A stretch of 64,000 bases of DNA from Maricaulis maris (lineage in GTDB: Bacteria; Pseudomonadota; Alphaproteobacteria; Caulobacterales; Maricaulaceae): assembly GCF_036322705.1 (NCBI RefSeq), contig NZ_AP027270.1, positions 2,419,501-2,483,500 on the forward strand, in the 5' to 3' direction. Made by a program: the position numbers and the translations under genes. A model generated the notes under the pieces. It saw nothing but the letters and a program-made list of their open reading frames with translations. It was not told where the DNA came from and ran no database searches. Below, in pieces: positions 18,488 through 26,649 of the stretch (position 1 is the stretch's first letter; each line of letters opens with the position of its first letter).

Positions 18488-18929
18488 CGCCATCCGAAAC
18501 TTCTTCGCTCCGGCCGAAGCCGACCTGCGGCCTGAGACCGATCCCCATATCGCCGCCTGCGCCCTGCTGGTCGAGGCGGCCTTGGCTGACGGTATCTATG
18601 CCGATTGCGAGCAGGACCAGATCCGCGTCATCCTGTCTGGCGCCTTCGGCCTGTCCGAGGCCCGGGTGGCGCATGTGCTCGAGCAGGGCGAGGAGCTCGC
18701 CGAGAGCGCCATTGACCATCACCGCTTCACCAAGGTGGTGAAAGCCTGCCTGTCACGGCAGGAGCGGATCTCCCTGGTCGAGCAATTATGGCTGGTGGCG
18801 CTGGCCGATGGCGAGAAATCGCCCTTCGAGGACGCCTTCATCCGGCGCATCGGGCCGCTGCTTGCGGTCGAGGACCGCGACCGCATCTTCGCGCGCACAC
18901 GTGCAGAAGCGCGACTGCGGACCCGTTGA
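18480..18929 (+). CDS. TerB-family protein
   Basis: A 149-residue cytoplasmic, all-helical acidic protein. Two TerB-like repeats are visible, each with an acidic cluster: AACALLVEAALADGIYADCE at 21-40 and LWLVALADGEKSPFEDAFI near 101-119. TerB domains (COG4103 type) bind divalent metal and are found both in tellurite-resistance and housekeeping contexts; nothing else tellurite-related is present, so a housekeeping role is more likely. Start chosen by its 8-base overlap with the S4 gene. Confidence 0.8.
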   Translation: MFDAIRNFFAPAEADLRPETDPHIAACALLVEAALADGIYADCEQDQIRVILSGAFGLSEARVAHVLEQGEELAESAIDHHRFTKVVKACLSRQERISLVEQLWLVALADGEKSPFEDAFIRRIGPLLAVEDRDRIFARTRAEARLRTR

Positions 18930-18992
18930 CAAAAAACCCGTCGCAGCCCATGTCCCGGCAGCAACCTTGTCCCAGATCTGACCACGGCCAAC

Positions 18993-19334
18993 ATGACCTA
19001 TATTGTCACCGACGCGTGCGTGCGCTGCAAATATACGGACTGCGTGGAAGTCTGCCCCGTTGACTGCTTTTACGAGGGCGAGAATTTTCTCGTGATCCAT
19101 CCGGACGAATGCATCGATTGCGGTGTCTGCGAACCGGAATGTCCGGTCGAGGCGATCAAGCCCGACACCGAGGACGACAAGGACGGCAAGTGGTTGGCCA
19201 TCAACTCGAAATTTGCCGAGTCCTGGCCCAATATCACGCTCCGCAAGGACGCCCCCGCCGACGCCGATGCGATGGCGGAAGAGACCGGAAAATTCGAGAA
19301 ATACTTCTCGGAAAAACCGGGCACGGGCGACTAG
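18993..19334 (+). CDS. fdxA: 7Fe-8S ferredoxin FdxA
   Basis: Small electron carrier of 113 residues. Cys9, Cys17 and Cys50 fit the [3Fe-4S] site and Cys21, Cys40, Cys43 and Cys46 the [4Fe-4S] site, matching Azotobacter ferredoxin I with a one-residue offset. The C-terminal 50 residues after the cluster domain are typical of the FdxA group. Located between the TerB gene and carD, as in many alphaproteobacteria. Its redox partner cannot be told from context. Confidence 0.95.
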   Translation: MTYIVTDACVRCKYTDCVEVCPVDCFYEGENFLVIHPDECIDCGVCEPECPVEAIKPDTEDDKDGKWLAINSKFAESWPNITLRKDAPADADAMAEETGKFEKYFSEKPGTGD

Positions 19335-19554
19335 CCGGATCGGGTTAACCGAACCCTACCGTTTGGAAAACGCCGAATTTTGTGGTATGTTATTCACATT
19401 GATGGGTAGCGCCTGTCGCGCCACCTGCCTTTCTACACGGTGATTTGCGCGCAGAATTTTCGATCTCGGAGCCGGATGGGTGCCGGAATTTCTTTGAGAG
19501 CGATCTGCGAGCTTTTGCGTTTCCGTGGCAGCAGGGCCCAACGAGAGAGCATCC

Positions 19555-20064
19555 ATGACGAAAAACGACAAGTCTTTCAAAAAGGGCGACTTTATTGTGT
19601 ATCCCGCGCACGGCGTCGGCCGCGTGACGGGCGTTGAAAAAGACAGCGTCGCAGGGTTCGACATTGAAGTTTATGTCGTCACCTTCGAGCAGGACAAGAT
19701 GACGCTGCGCGTGCCGACGGCCAAGACCGAAGCATCCGGCATGCGGCCACTGTCCAGCGACCGGATCGTCAAGGACGCGCTGAAGACCCTGAAGGGCAAG
19801 GCCAAGGTCAAGCGGACCATGTGGAGCCGCCGGGCCCAGGAGTATGAAGCCAAGATCAATTCCGGCGACCTGATCCAGATCGCCGAAGTCGTTCGCGACC
19901 TGCACCGTGCCGAGGACCAGCCGGAGCAATCCTATTCTGAGCGCCAGCTCTATGAGTCCGCGCTCGACCGGATGGTTCGCGAACTGGCCGCGGTCGAGGA
20001 AATCGAGCACGAGGCGGCCCGCGTCATGCTGTCCGACTCGCTCGCCAAGAAGGTTGCGGCCTGA
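19555..20064 (+). CDS. carD: CarD-family RNA polymerase-binding regulator
   Basis: A 169-residue transcription factor that binds the RNA polymerase beta subunit and stabilises open promoter complexes. The N-terminal CarD/TRCF RNAP-interaction domain (FKKGDFIVYPAHGVGRVTGVE from residue 8) and the basic helical C-terminal DNA-binding part (KGKAKVKRTMWSRRAQEYE) are clear. Start placed at MTKNDK, just after a purine-rich GAGAGAG sequence. A 220-bp untranslated interval separates it from fdxA, suggesting its own promoter. A strong intrinsic terminator follows. Confidence 0.95.
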   Translation: MTKNDKSFKKGDFIVYPAHGVGRVTGVEKDSVAGFDIEVYVVTFEQDKMTLRVPTAKTEASGMRPLSSDRIVKDALKTLKGKAKVKRTMWSRRAQEYEAKINSGDLIQIAEVVRDLHRAEDQPEQSYSERQLYESALDRMVRELAAVEEIEHEAARVMLSDSLAKKVAA

Positions 20065-20095
20065 TCGACCCGATCAAGCAGCGAGACTGATGCGA

Positions 20096-20124
20096 AACGC
20101 CCGGCTATTGGCCGGGCGTTTTCG
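20096..20124 (+). terminator. Intrinsic terminator of carD
   Basis: A 10-bp perfect stem AACGCCCGGC-TATTG-GCCGGGCGTT followed by TTCGTTTT, beginning 31 bases after the carD stop. Confidence 0.9.
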
Positions 20125-20581
20125 TTTTGGGCCGGGTTTTCAACGCGTTCCGCTCAATCTGGCCGCCCTCGCCTCACTATTCCCGCTTCGCACGGCACCC
20201 GAAGCGCTGAGGTCCCCCGGATCGCGGCGATGCCGCGACCGGGGGATGACGGTGGGAGTTGGGGTGGCATCGACTTTGCACGCCGATTGAACATTCGCGC
20301 CTGTCGCGGAGAGATCCATGAAACCCTTGTCAGCCAGCTGGCCGTATCCTTCAAAGCCTCACCGCATCTTCCCTGACGGGCCTTGTCGCGATCCGGGCCA
20401 CGGAAAACTCATCGCTGGCCGGACCGGCTCGGCCTGCCAGCCAGCCAGCCAGCGGATCAACCCTCGAAACAGTATCGGTACGGGTCCCGTGCGACGCAGC
20501 CATGCGCAGTCGCGCGACCAGCGCCAGTGATCCGAAACCCCGGTACGGGCGTAAGCCTCCCTGAAGCGAAGGAGGAAGACC
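20125..20581. other. Long rpoH upstream region
   Basis: About 457 bp with no supportable gene. It includes a palindromic element (20,212-20,250), a (CCAG)4 run near 20,440-20,455 and the rpoH ribosome binding region (GCGAAGGAGGAAGACC, with AGGAGG seven bases before the ATG). rpoH genes of related bacteria are preceded by both housekeeping and heat-shock promoters; I see no element clear enough to place either. Confidence 0.5.
20212..20250. repeat. Intergenic palindrome (GTC-C5-GG ... CC-G5-ATGAC type)
   Basis: Arms GTCCCCCGGATCGCGGC and GCCGCGACCGGGGGATGAC pair almost completely around a GAT loop. The GTCATCCC-type end is shared with the longer element at 46,913-47,045, so both may belong to one dispersed repeat family. 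Confidence 0.55.
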
Positions 20582-21499
20582 ATGCCAAGCGGCCCGACCG
20601 TGACTGCGCGTTCCACCACATCGTCCCAGGCACGTGATGCCGGTGAGCAACGTTTCGTGAAATCTGCCATGTCCAGACCGCTCTTGTCGCGCGAAGACGA
20701 GTCCGATCTGGCCCGGCGCTGGAAAGATGACCGCGACGAGGCTGCCCTGCACGTTCTGACTGAGGCTCACATGCGCCTCGTCATCGCGGTCGCCGCCAAG
20801 TTCCGCCGGTATGGCCTGCCGTTTTCCGACCTGATCCAGGAAGGCAATATCGGCCTGATGAAAGCCGCCGAGCGTTTCGACCCGGAGCGCGATGTCCGCT
20901 TTTCCACCTATGTGACCTGGTGGATCCGCTCCTGCATCCAGGACTATGTCTTGCGCAACTGGTCGATTGTCCGGACCGGCACCACCTCGGCCCAGAAATC
21001 ACTCTTCTTCAATCTGCGGCGGATGCGGGCGCGGATCGGCGACCTGGATGGCATGTCCATCACCCCGGAGAACCGGGAGCAGATCGCCAAGGACCTGCGG
21101 GTTCGCGAAAGCGACGTCGACACCATGGTGACGCGCCTTGGCGCCTCGGACCGGTCGCTCAATGCGCCCGTGGGAGATGAGGACCAGTCGCAGTGGCAGG
21201 ACTTCCTGGTCGACGAGAGTGCCGCTCCGGAACTGGAGGTGATGGAAAAGACCGACAGTGAGCGTCGCTCGGCCTGGCTCGGCCAGGCGATTGACGGTCT
21301 CAATCCGCGCGAGCAATTCATCATCCGGGAACGCCGCCTCAGTGAGGAAGGCTCGACCCTGGAGACACTCGGCCAGACGCTGGGAATTTCCAAGGAACGT
21401 GTGCGCCAGATCGAGAATGCGGCTCTCGACAAGCTGCGCAATCATCTGTGCGCCGCCGTGGGTGACCCGGTCGAAGCCGGCCTGATCCCCAGCGCCTGA
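20582..21499 (+). CDS. rpoH: RNA polymerase heat-shock sigma factor RpoH (sigma-32)
   Basis: Alternative sigma factor of 305 residues. Region 2 is intact (FSDLIQEGNIGLMKAAERF, RFSTYVTWWIRSCIQDYVL), the RpoH-specific box is present (QKSLFFNLRRMR), and region 4 has the helix-turn-helix LGQTLGISKERVRQIENAAL. The N-terminal 28 residues are longer than in E. coli and an internal Met at 30 could also start the protein, but AGGAGG seven bases before the first ATG supports the long form. Placed after carD; a hairpin follows the stop. Confidence 0.95.
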   Translation: MPSGPTVTARSTTSSQARDAGEQRFVKSAMSRPLLSREDESDLARRWKDDRDEAALHVLTEAHMRLVIAVAAKFRRYGLPFSDLIQEGNIGLMKAAERFDPERDVRFSTYVTWWIRSCIQDYVLRNWSIVRTGTTSAQKSLFFNLRRMRARIGDLDGMSITPENREQIAKDLRVRESDVDTMVTRLGASDRSLNAPVGDEDQSQWQDFLVDESAAPELEVMEKTDSERRSAWLGQAIDGLNPREQFIIRERRLSEEGSTLETLGQTLGISKERVRQIENAALDKLRNHLCAAVGDPVEAGLIPSA

Positions 21500-21515
21500 T
21501 CGCACGCCTTCCAGC

Positions 21516-21545
21516 CGGGACCCCGCCTGACGGGTGCGGGTCCCG
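21516..21545 (+). terminator. Hairpin after rpoH, weak terminator
   Basis: CGGGACCCCGC pairs with GCGGGTCCCG with one bulged C and a 9-nt loop. No U-tract follows, so termination here would be factor-dependent, or the hairpin only protects the 3' end. Confidence 0.45.
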
Positions 21546-21785
21546 CTATGGCGCGCAAGGGCGCTTCGTCCTTCAAGACGGAGGCCGCCTGCCTGCCCGC
21601 CCGCCCGCTTGCTCTGGCCAACCTTACCGTTGTGTTTGATGGGCTGGAGGTCGACCCGCGGCGAACTCCCGGAGTGCGCGGACAAGTTTGGCATCGGCGC
21701 CGTGCGCCCAACCCGGGCGCATGGCCTGAGCCGTTTGCGCGCCCCAAGCGACCGGCGGGTCCGCAGCCATTCGCATCGCCAGGCG

Positions 21786-22676
21786 TCAGCGCGCGATGAC
21801 CGGGTCAGACGTCTCGTCGAGGACTTCCAGACGAGCCGGATGGTCCAGCGTCATCATCGGACCATTCTCAACGCTCAGCCAGCCTCGCACCCGGACACGG
21901 CGCCCTTCGAGCGTGTCGGGTGACAGACCCGCCGCGCTGAAGGCCTCGGCATCTTCCGCGTCGATGCGAACCGTAAAGTCAGTGCGATAATCATTGCCGA
22001 AATTGAGGTAGATGCGGCCGGAGTCCAGCTGGACCGCGTCGAGGACGCGGCCGCTCACGATCTGCGCGCTGCCGACATCCTGGGCCAGGGCATCGGGATG
22101 GCTGTCCCGGATCCGGTTGGCCGGATCGCCCCACAGGCCCACACCCTGCGATCGGGCGCGGGCTTCAACCGCGAGCAGGTCTGTGGCGTGGGCATGATTG
22201 TCGGCATGGGTCATGACCCGGGCCAGGCCTGCTTCGAGGAGCCGGTATTGCAGCCAATCCGAGGGACCGGCGCCTCCGTCATCGCCAGACAGCTGTTCAT
22301 CCCGCCTGCCATCCCGTAGCCCGTTGGTGCGGACCTGTGCCAGTGCCCGGTCATAGCGGTCCCGGCGCAGGCCGGAATAGATCAGCGAGACCTCTTCCCC
22401 CTCCAGCCAGAGCCCAAGCTGCGCCGACGCGGCTTCGGGCACCGGCGTATCAATCTCCGCGAGGCGGACCTCAATCACCCCGTCTGCTGTCTCAACCGAC
22501 AGGGTCAAGGCGCCCGAGAGTCCCAGGAAGCGCCCTGTCTCACCAGCTGCGCCAGCGGGTTCCGCGCGGACCGCCGGCTGCGGACCGTGTAGTGCGTCCT
22601 GCACGGCAGCCGACGGACCACAGGCCAGCGGCCCTGAGACGAGCACAATCAGGACAGGCAGAAACAAGCTTTTCAT
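21786..22676 (-). CDS. Exported thermonuclease-family (SNase-like) protein
   Basis: Exported 296-residue protein with an N-terminal signal ending LACG, consistent with a lipoprotein. Residues 60-175 fit a staphylococcal-nuclease-like OB fold (VRLAEIDTPVPE, then RDRYDRALAQV, and LLEAGLARVMTHAD). The usual first active-site Arg and the Asp/Asp pair are only partly recognisable (RLAEID and RDRYDRA remain), so nuclease activity should not be assumed. The last 100 residues form a second beta-rich region (VSGRVLDAVQLDSGRIYLNFG), often seen in alphaproteobacterial homologues. Convergent with rpoH; GGAGAT six to eleven bases upstream serves as ribosome binding site. Confidence 0.78.
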   Translation of the reverse strand: MKSLFLPVLIVLVSGPLACGPSAAVQDALHGPQPAVRAEPAGAAGETGRFLGLSGALTLSVETADGVIEVRLAEIDTPVPEAASAQLGLWLEGEEVSLIYSGLRRDRYDRALAQVRTNGLRDGRRDEQLSGDDGGAGPSDWLQYRLLEAGLARVMTHADNHAHATDLLAVEARARSQGVGLWGDPANRIRDSHPDALAQDVGSAQIVSGRVLDAVQLDSGRIYLNFGNDYRTDFTVRIDAEDAEAFSAAGLSPDTLEGRRVRVRGWLSVENGPMMTLDHPARLEVLDETSDPVIAR

Positions 22677-22834
22677 GGCCTCATCTCCTTATATCCTGAA
22701 CATACACGCATTAGTTGCAGGCAGCAAGGACACGCGCCAAAAAAGATGCGGCAAAGCCGGCCGGGCTTTTACCGTTCCGTTTACCATCTCCGGGTAAGTC
22801 TGGCGGAAGACATGTCAATCAGGGACACCCTCCG

Positions 22835-23383
22835 ATGAACGCCTACGCCTACACCGACGATACCGTTGCCCCTGCGGGCGGAAATGCCGACACCCACGCG
22901 ATCGCCGAAGCCGTTGGCGAGTCCGCCGCACGCGCCTCCCAGGGCGCAGAGGCCGCCCAGGTCGCCCGCGATGCGATGAACCAGGTCGAAGAGTCCAGCC
23001 AGGTGCTTGAGCGCCGGGTCGAGGCCCTGACCGATGCCTCCCAGCGCATCAATGCCATCCTGTCGACGATCGAGGCGATCGCCAGCCAGACCAATCTCCT
23101 CGCCCTGAACGCGACCATCGAAGCGGCGCGTGCCGGCGATGCCGGCCGCGGCTTCGCCGTTGTCGCCGGCGAGGTCAAGGCCCTGGCCGGCCAGACCGCG
23201 AAAGCCACCGAGGACATCGCCTCGCGGATCGCGGCGCTCGACAGTGAGGTCAAGGAAATCCTCGACGGCGTCCGCGGCTCCGGCCAGTCGGTCGCCCGCG
23301 GCAAGGTGGCCGTCGACCAGATGACCCAGGCGACACAGGAAGTCGCCCATCAACTCAATTCGCTGCGCGACCGCGTCCGCTAG
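22835..23383 (+). CDS. Soluble minimal methyl-accepting chemotaxis signalling domain protein
   Basis: A 182-residue cytoplasmic coiled coil consisting almost only of an MCP signalling module. The hairpin tip that contacts CheA/CheW is fully conserved ([20 protein letters not shown] near 86-105) and is followed by [21 protein letters not shown]. There is no sensor, HAMP or transmembrane segment, and the flanking adaptation helices are short. It could be a cytoplasmic receptor using an unseen partner or a signalling decoy. A pair of TTTACC repeats lies about 50-70 bp upstream; an intrinsic terminator follows. Confidence 0.82.
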   Translation: MNAYAYTDDTVAPAGGNADTHAIAEAVGESAARASQGAEAAQVARDAMNQVEESSQVLERRVEALTDASQRINAILSTIEAIASQTNLLALNATIEAARAGDAGRGFAVVAGEVKALAGQTAKATEDIASRIAALDSEVKEILDGVRGSGQSVARGKVAVDQMTQATQEVAHQLNSLRDRVR

Positions 23384-23414
23384 AGCCACAGCCAGACAGC
23401 CAGATGACAAAGAG

Positions 23415-23447
23415 GAGCGGGCGCCGCATGGCCCCGCTCTTTTTTTT
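23415..23447 (+). terminator. Intrinsic terminator
   Basis: GAGCGGG pairs with CCCGCTC around an 11-nt loop and is followed by eight T; it ends the minimal MCP transcript. Confidence 0.85.
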
Positions 23448-23538
23448 GTTTGTCAGGCCGGTCATGGCCGGAGACACCCGGCTCGCAGCGTTGATCCGAC
23501 GGCCACCGGATCAACCCGGTGTTAACCAGCGGATCAAT

Positions 23539-23554
23539 TTAAGGCTTTGTTAAC
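23539..23554 (+). promoter_or_regulatory. CtrA-type box upstream of the subtilase gene
   Basis: TTAAGGCTTTGTTAAC is an exact match to the CtrA consensus TTAA-N7-TTAAC. It is 69 bp before the subtilase ATG and overlaps a possible -35 (TTGTTA) with an ATCGAT-like -10 eighteen bases further on. Inverted arms TTAACCAGCG (23,522-23,531) and CGCTGGTTAG (23,557-23,566) flank the box. Confidence 0.75.
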
Positions 23555-23622
23555 CGCGCTGGTTAGCTCGATCGATAGGTAGCGCGGGAATACTGCACGC
23601 ATGAAATTTGGCGGAGGGCCTC

Positions 23623-26499
23623 ATGCGTAAGTATTTCAAGTCTGGAGCGGCCGCAGTTGCACTACTCTCCCTGTCGGGACTGTATGCACCTGTAAATGCG
23701 CAGGAATCGAGCGATCAGGATGCAGCCGGGGACACGTTCCTGCATCCCTATCGGGGCGACATCAATCCGTTCTGGGGGGATATCAATCCCTTCCGCGGTG
23801 ACATTAACCCGTTCCGCGGAGACATTAATCCCTTCTACGGCGACATCTCGCCATTCTGGGGCGATATCAATCCCTTCTGGGGTGACATCAATCCGTTCGG
23901 TGGGGACATCAATCCCTTCTATGGGGACATCAACCCGTTCTGGGGCGACATCAATCCGTTCGGCGGGGACATCAATCCGTTCTGGGGCGATATCAATCCA
24001 TTCTGGCAGGACGTCGGCCCGATCTGGGGCGATCTCAACAGCCAGTGGAATGAAGCCGCCAACGACAATGGCGACTACCAGGCGATCTCCACCGGGCTGG
24101 CGGACGTGATCAGTCGTGCCGAAGCCGTGTTTGGCGAGACCGTTCTGGCCCGTACCGGCCAGACCATGGACGAGGCCTTCATGGCCGAACTCCTCGCCCG
24201 CTTCGGGATTGATCTCGATGATCCTGACAGCCTCGCCTCTGTCACCCAGGCCGAGCGCTCGGAATTCTTCCTGACCTTCTATGACAGCCTGATGTCCTTC
24301 TCCGGGGTCGACCACGTCGATCACTGGATGCCGGCCATCAACTGGTCACCGGCCCTGGCCGCCAGCTATGACAGGGGCTATCGCCCGACCGTGGGCGTTC
24401 TGGACTTCAGCGTCCGGGACGTGGATACCAACTCCGTCCGCGGCCAGCATGGTGAGCGTACCTATCTCAACGTCAATCATGGTGACGCGGTCGCCAGCCT
24501 GATCGGCGCACCGATTGACGGTGTCGGCATCATGGGTGTGGCCCCGCACGCGTCCATGCTCTTCTACAATCCGTTTGACGAGTCCCACACGGCGAGCTGG
24601 TCCGATGTCGCTGACGGCATCGACCGCCTGGCCCGTGGTGGCACGCATGTCATCAACATGTCGCTCGGCGTACCGGGCTGGACCCTGCACCAGGAATGGG
24701 CCGAGGTCTTCCGTCAGGATCGCGTTGCGACCCATGCCCAGAACATCACCTTTGTGGTGGCGGCCGGCAATGACGGCTCGACCCAGACGACCGACCTCGA
24801 CTGGACCGGCGTTCCGGTGCTCGACAATCTGATCATTGTCGGCTCCGTCGATCCGCTCGGCAATATGTCATCCTTCTCCAACCGTCCGGGAGATGCCTGC
24901 CTGCTGGTCAATGGCGTCTGTGAAGACGGCAACCGGCTGATGGATCGCTATCTGGTTGCTCCGGGTGAGCTCCTGCTTGTCGCCGACGGCGAAGGCGGCG
25001 TGACACGGGCCACCGGCACCTCCTTTGCGGCCCCGCTGGTCGCTGGAGCTGCGGCACTGGTCAAGGGCTGGTGGACCTGGCTCGATGGCAGCGAAGTCGC
25101 TGACGTCCTGCTGCTCTCGGCCCGCGATCTCGGTGACCCGGGTGTCGACGCGGTCTACGGGCGCGGCATGCTGGATGTGGCCGGTGCCATGTCTCCGCTG
25201 GATCCGGCCAATCTCTACGGCATAGATCGCCGTGGCGACCCGGTCGCGGCAGAAAGCCTGATCATCACAGGTGGCCGCCTGACGCTGCGCTATGCAAACA
25301 AGAACCGGGTAACTGTGTTCGAGGATATCGGTGACAGCTTCCGCGACTTCACCATCACCGTCGATGACCTTCTGGTTGGCAGCACGCTGGCTGAATCGGT
25401 GGCAAGCGCCTATGCCGAGCAGTACATCTTCGAGCGCACCGATGCGGCCTTCACGGGGACGGCTTTCTCGGACGTTTCAGAGGCCTCACGGGTTCTCTCC
25501 CGCGAAGGCAATCTGACCCTGACCGCGACAGCCGCCCGCCTCGATCCTTCGAACCCGGGCCTGGCCCGCAATCTCGGTTTCCATGCGAGCATCGAGCTTC
25601 GCGATGAAACCAGCGGCCGCTCCATGGCCATGGGTGTTGGCGAAGGCGCGCTGGCCCTGTCGAGCCACAACGCCTTCAACCTGTTCTCGGACCATCGTCC
25701 GGAAACCGGTGGCGTCAATCCGGTGCTCGGCTTTGCCTCGGGCGGTGCCTTTGCGGCCAGCCGCTTCACCCTGTTCGGCGATACCGAGCTATCCTTGGGT
25801 GTCACCACGACGATCGAGGAAGCGGTCTATGCCGTCCCCGGTACCGGCGAGGAGCGCGCCCTGTTTGACGGCGTCTCGCCCTACCAGGCCGCGGCGGTCA
25901 ATCTCGAGATCGTTCATCCGTTGAGCGAGACCCTCACGGTCAGCGGAACCCTGACCCAGCTGCACGAGGCGACCGGCCTGCTCGGCGCCCAGGGCGGTAG
26001 CGTCCTGGCCTTCGAGGGCGGTGCCGATACCACGGCCCTGACATTCGGCCTGGAAGCGCGTCCGTCGGGCCGGCTGACCCTTGGTGCCTCGTTCACCGCA
26101 GCCCAGACCCGGACCACGCAGTTCGATCAGGGGTTGATCGCGGTGGCGGATCGCATCGACAGCACGGCGGCACAGATCTCGGTCCAGTTTGACACGGTTC
26201 TGGGTCAACGCGACGGGATCCGCTTCAGCGTCGTCCAGCCGCTACACATCGAGTCAGGCTCGCTGAGCTATACCGGCATGGCCGTCACCGACCGCGAAAC
26301 CGGTGCCCTCGGCGTTCAAACAGAGACGTGGGAACTGGGTGGGCGTCGTCCGGTCTATACCGAGCTGATCTACTCCACCCCGCTCGGGTCGGACCACAGC
26401 AGCCTGAGCCTGTTTGCCCGCCAGAACCTGTCCGGCGAAGAGACGAGCTCCGAGTTCTCCGCTGCGACAACCGGCGCCAGACTGCAGCTGCGCTTCTAG
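23623..26499 (+). CDS. Secreted S8 subtilase with GDINPFx repeats and C-terminal beta-rich domain
   Basis: A 958-residue exported protease. Order: signal peptide (cut after VNA, about residue 26); fourteen heptapeptide units, consensus GDINPFW, at residues 45-142; a helical spacer; an S8 subtilisin domain with Asp261 (VGVLDFS), His286 (NHGDAV), oxyanion Asn383 (AAGNDGS) and Ser467 (GTSFAAPLVAG); then about 400 residues of alternating beta strands ending in Phe (LQLRF), as in outer-membrane autotransporter barrels. Start supported by GGAGG nine bases upstream. A CtrA box precedes it and a strong terminator follows, so it is monocistronic. Surface display is inferred from the C terminus; the protease call is secure. 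Confidence 0.88.
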   Translation: MRKYFKSGAAAVALLSLSGLYAPVNAQESSDQDAAGDTFLHPYRGDINPFWGDINPFRGDINPFRGDINPFYGDISPFWGDINPFWGDINPFGGDINPFYGDINPFWGDINPFGGDINPFWGDINPFWQDVGPIWGDLNSQWNEAANDNGDYQAISTGLADVISRAEAVFGETVLARTGQTMDEAFMAELLARFGIDLDDPDSLASVTQAERSEFFLTFYDSLMSFSGVDHVDHWMPAINWSPALAASYDRGYRPTVGVLDFSVRDVDTNSVRGQHGERTYLNVNHGDAVASLIGAPIDGVGIMGVAPHASMLFYNPFDESHTASWSDVADGIDRLARGGTHVINMSLGVPGWTLHQEWAEVFRQDRVATHAQNITFVVAAGNDGSTQTTDLDWTGVPVLDNLIIVGSVDPLGNMSSFSNRPGDACLLVNGVCEDGNRLMDRYLVAPGELLLVADGEGGVTRATGTSFAAPLVAGAAALVKGWWTWLDGSEVADVLLLSARDLGDPGVDAVYGRGMLDVAGAMSPLDPANLYGIDRRGDPVAAESLIITGGRLTLRYANKNRVTVFEDIGDSFRDFTITVDDLLVGSTLAESVASAYAEQYIFERTDAAFTGTAFSDVSEASRVLSREGNLTLTATAARLDPSNPGLARNLGFHASIELRDETSGRSMAMGVGEGALALSSHNAFNLFSDHRPETGGVNPVLGFASGGAFAASRFTLFGDTELSLGVTTTIEEAVYAVPGTGEERALFDGVSPYQAAAVNLEIVHPLSETLTVSGTLTQLHEATGLLGAQGGSVLAFEGGADTTALTFGLEARPSGRLTLGASFTAAQTRTTQFDQGLIAVADRIDSTAAQISVQFDTVLGQRDGIRFSVVQPLHIESGSLSYTGMAVTDRETGALGVQTETWELGGRRPVYTELIYSTPLGSDHSSLSLFARQNLSGEETSSEFSAATTGARLQLRF
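23755..24048 (+). repeat. Fourteen 21-bp coding repeats encoding GDINPFx
   Basis: Tandem 21-bp units without spacers: twelve encode GDI(N/S)PF followed by W, R, Y or G, and the last two are degenerate (QDVGPIW, GDLNSQW). Third-position changes differ between units while the first six residues are held, showing selection on the protein rather than recent DNA amplification. Confidence 0.95.
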
Positions 26500-26521
26500 G
26501 CCTCTTCCAAGGCTGATCATC

Positions 26522-26554
26522 AAGGGCGCCGACACCTGTCGGCGCCCTTTTTGT
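26522..26554 (+). terminator. Intrinsic terminator of the subtilase gene
   Basis: A perfect 13-base inverted repeat, AAGGGCGCCGACA and its complement separated by CC, followed by a T-run. Confidence 0.92.
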
Positions 26555-26649
26555 TAGCCGGGTTGCGCGTCACGGTTGATTAGCCATTTCTTCAATCATG
26601 CTTGGTATAGGAGAAACGTGCAGGCGGCAGGCCGCCACAGGAGAAGTCG

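Noticed and set aside
19335-19554. Riboswitch or thermometer in the carD leader
   Set aside because: The 220-bp leader shows no strong conserved fold by eye; a TATGTT-like -10 is possible, but nothing more can be supported.
23755-24006. Regular 21-bp repeats resembling a CRISPR or minisatellite
   Set aside because: No spacers, an open reading frame throughout, and the variation is mainly silent; they are coding repeats of the subtilase.
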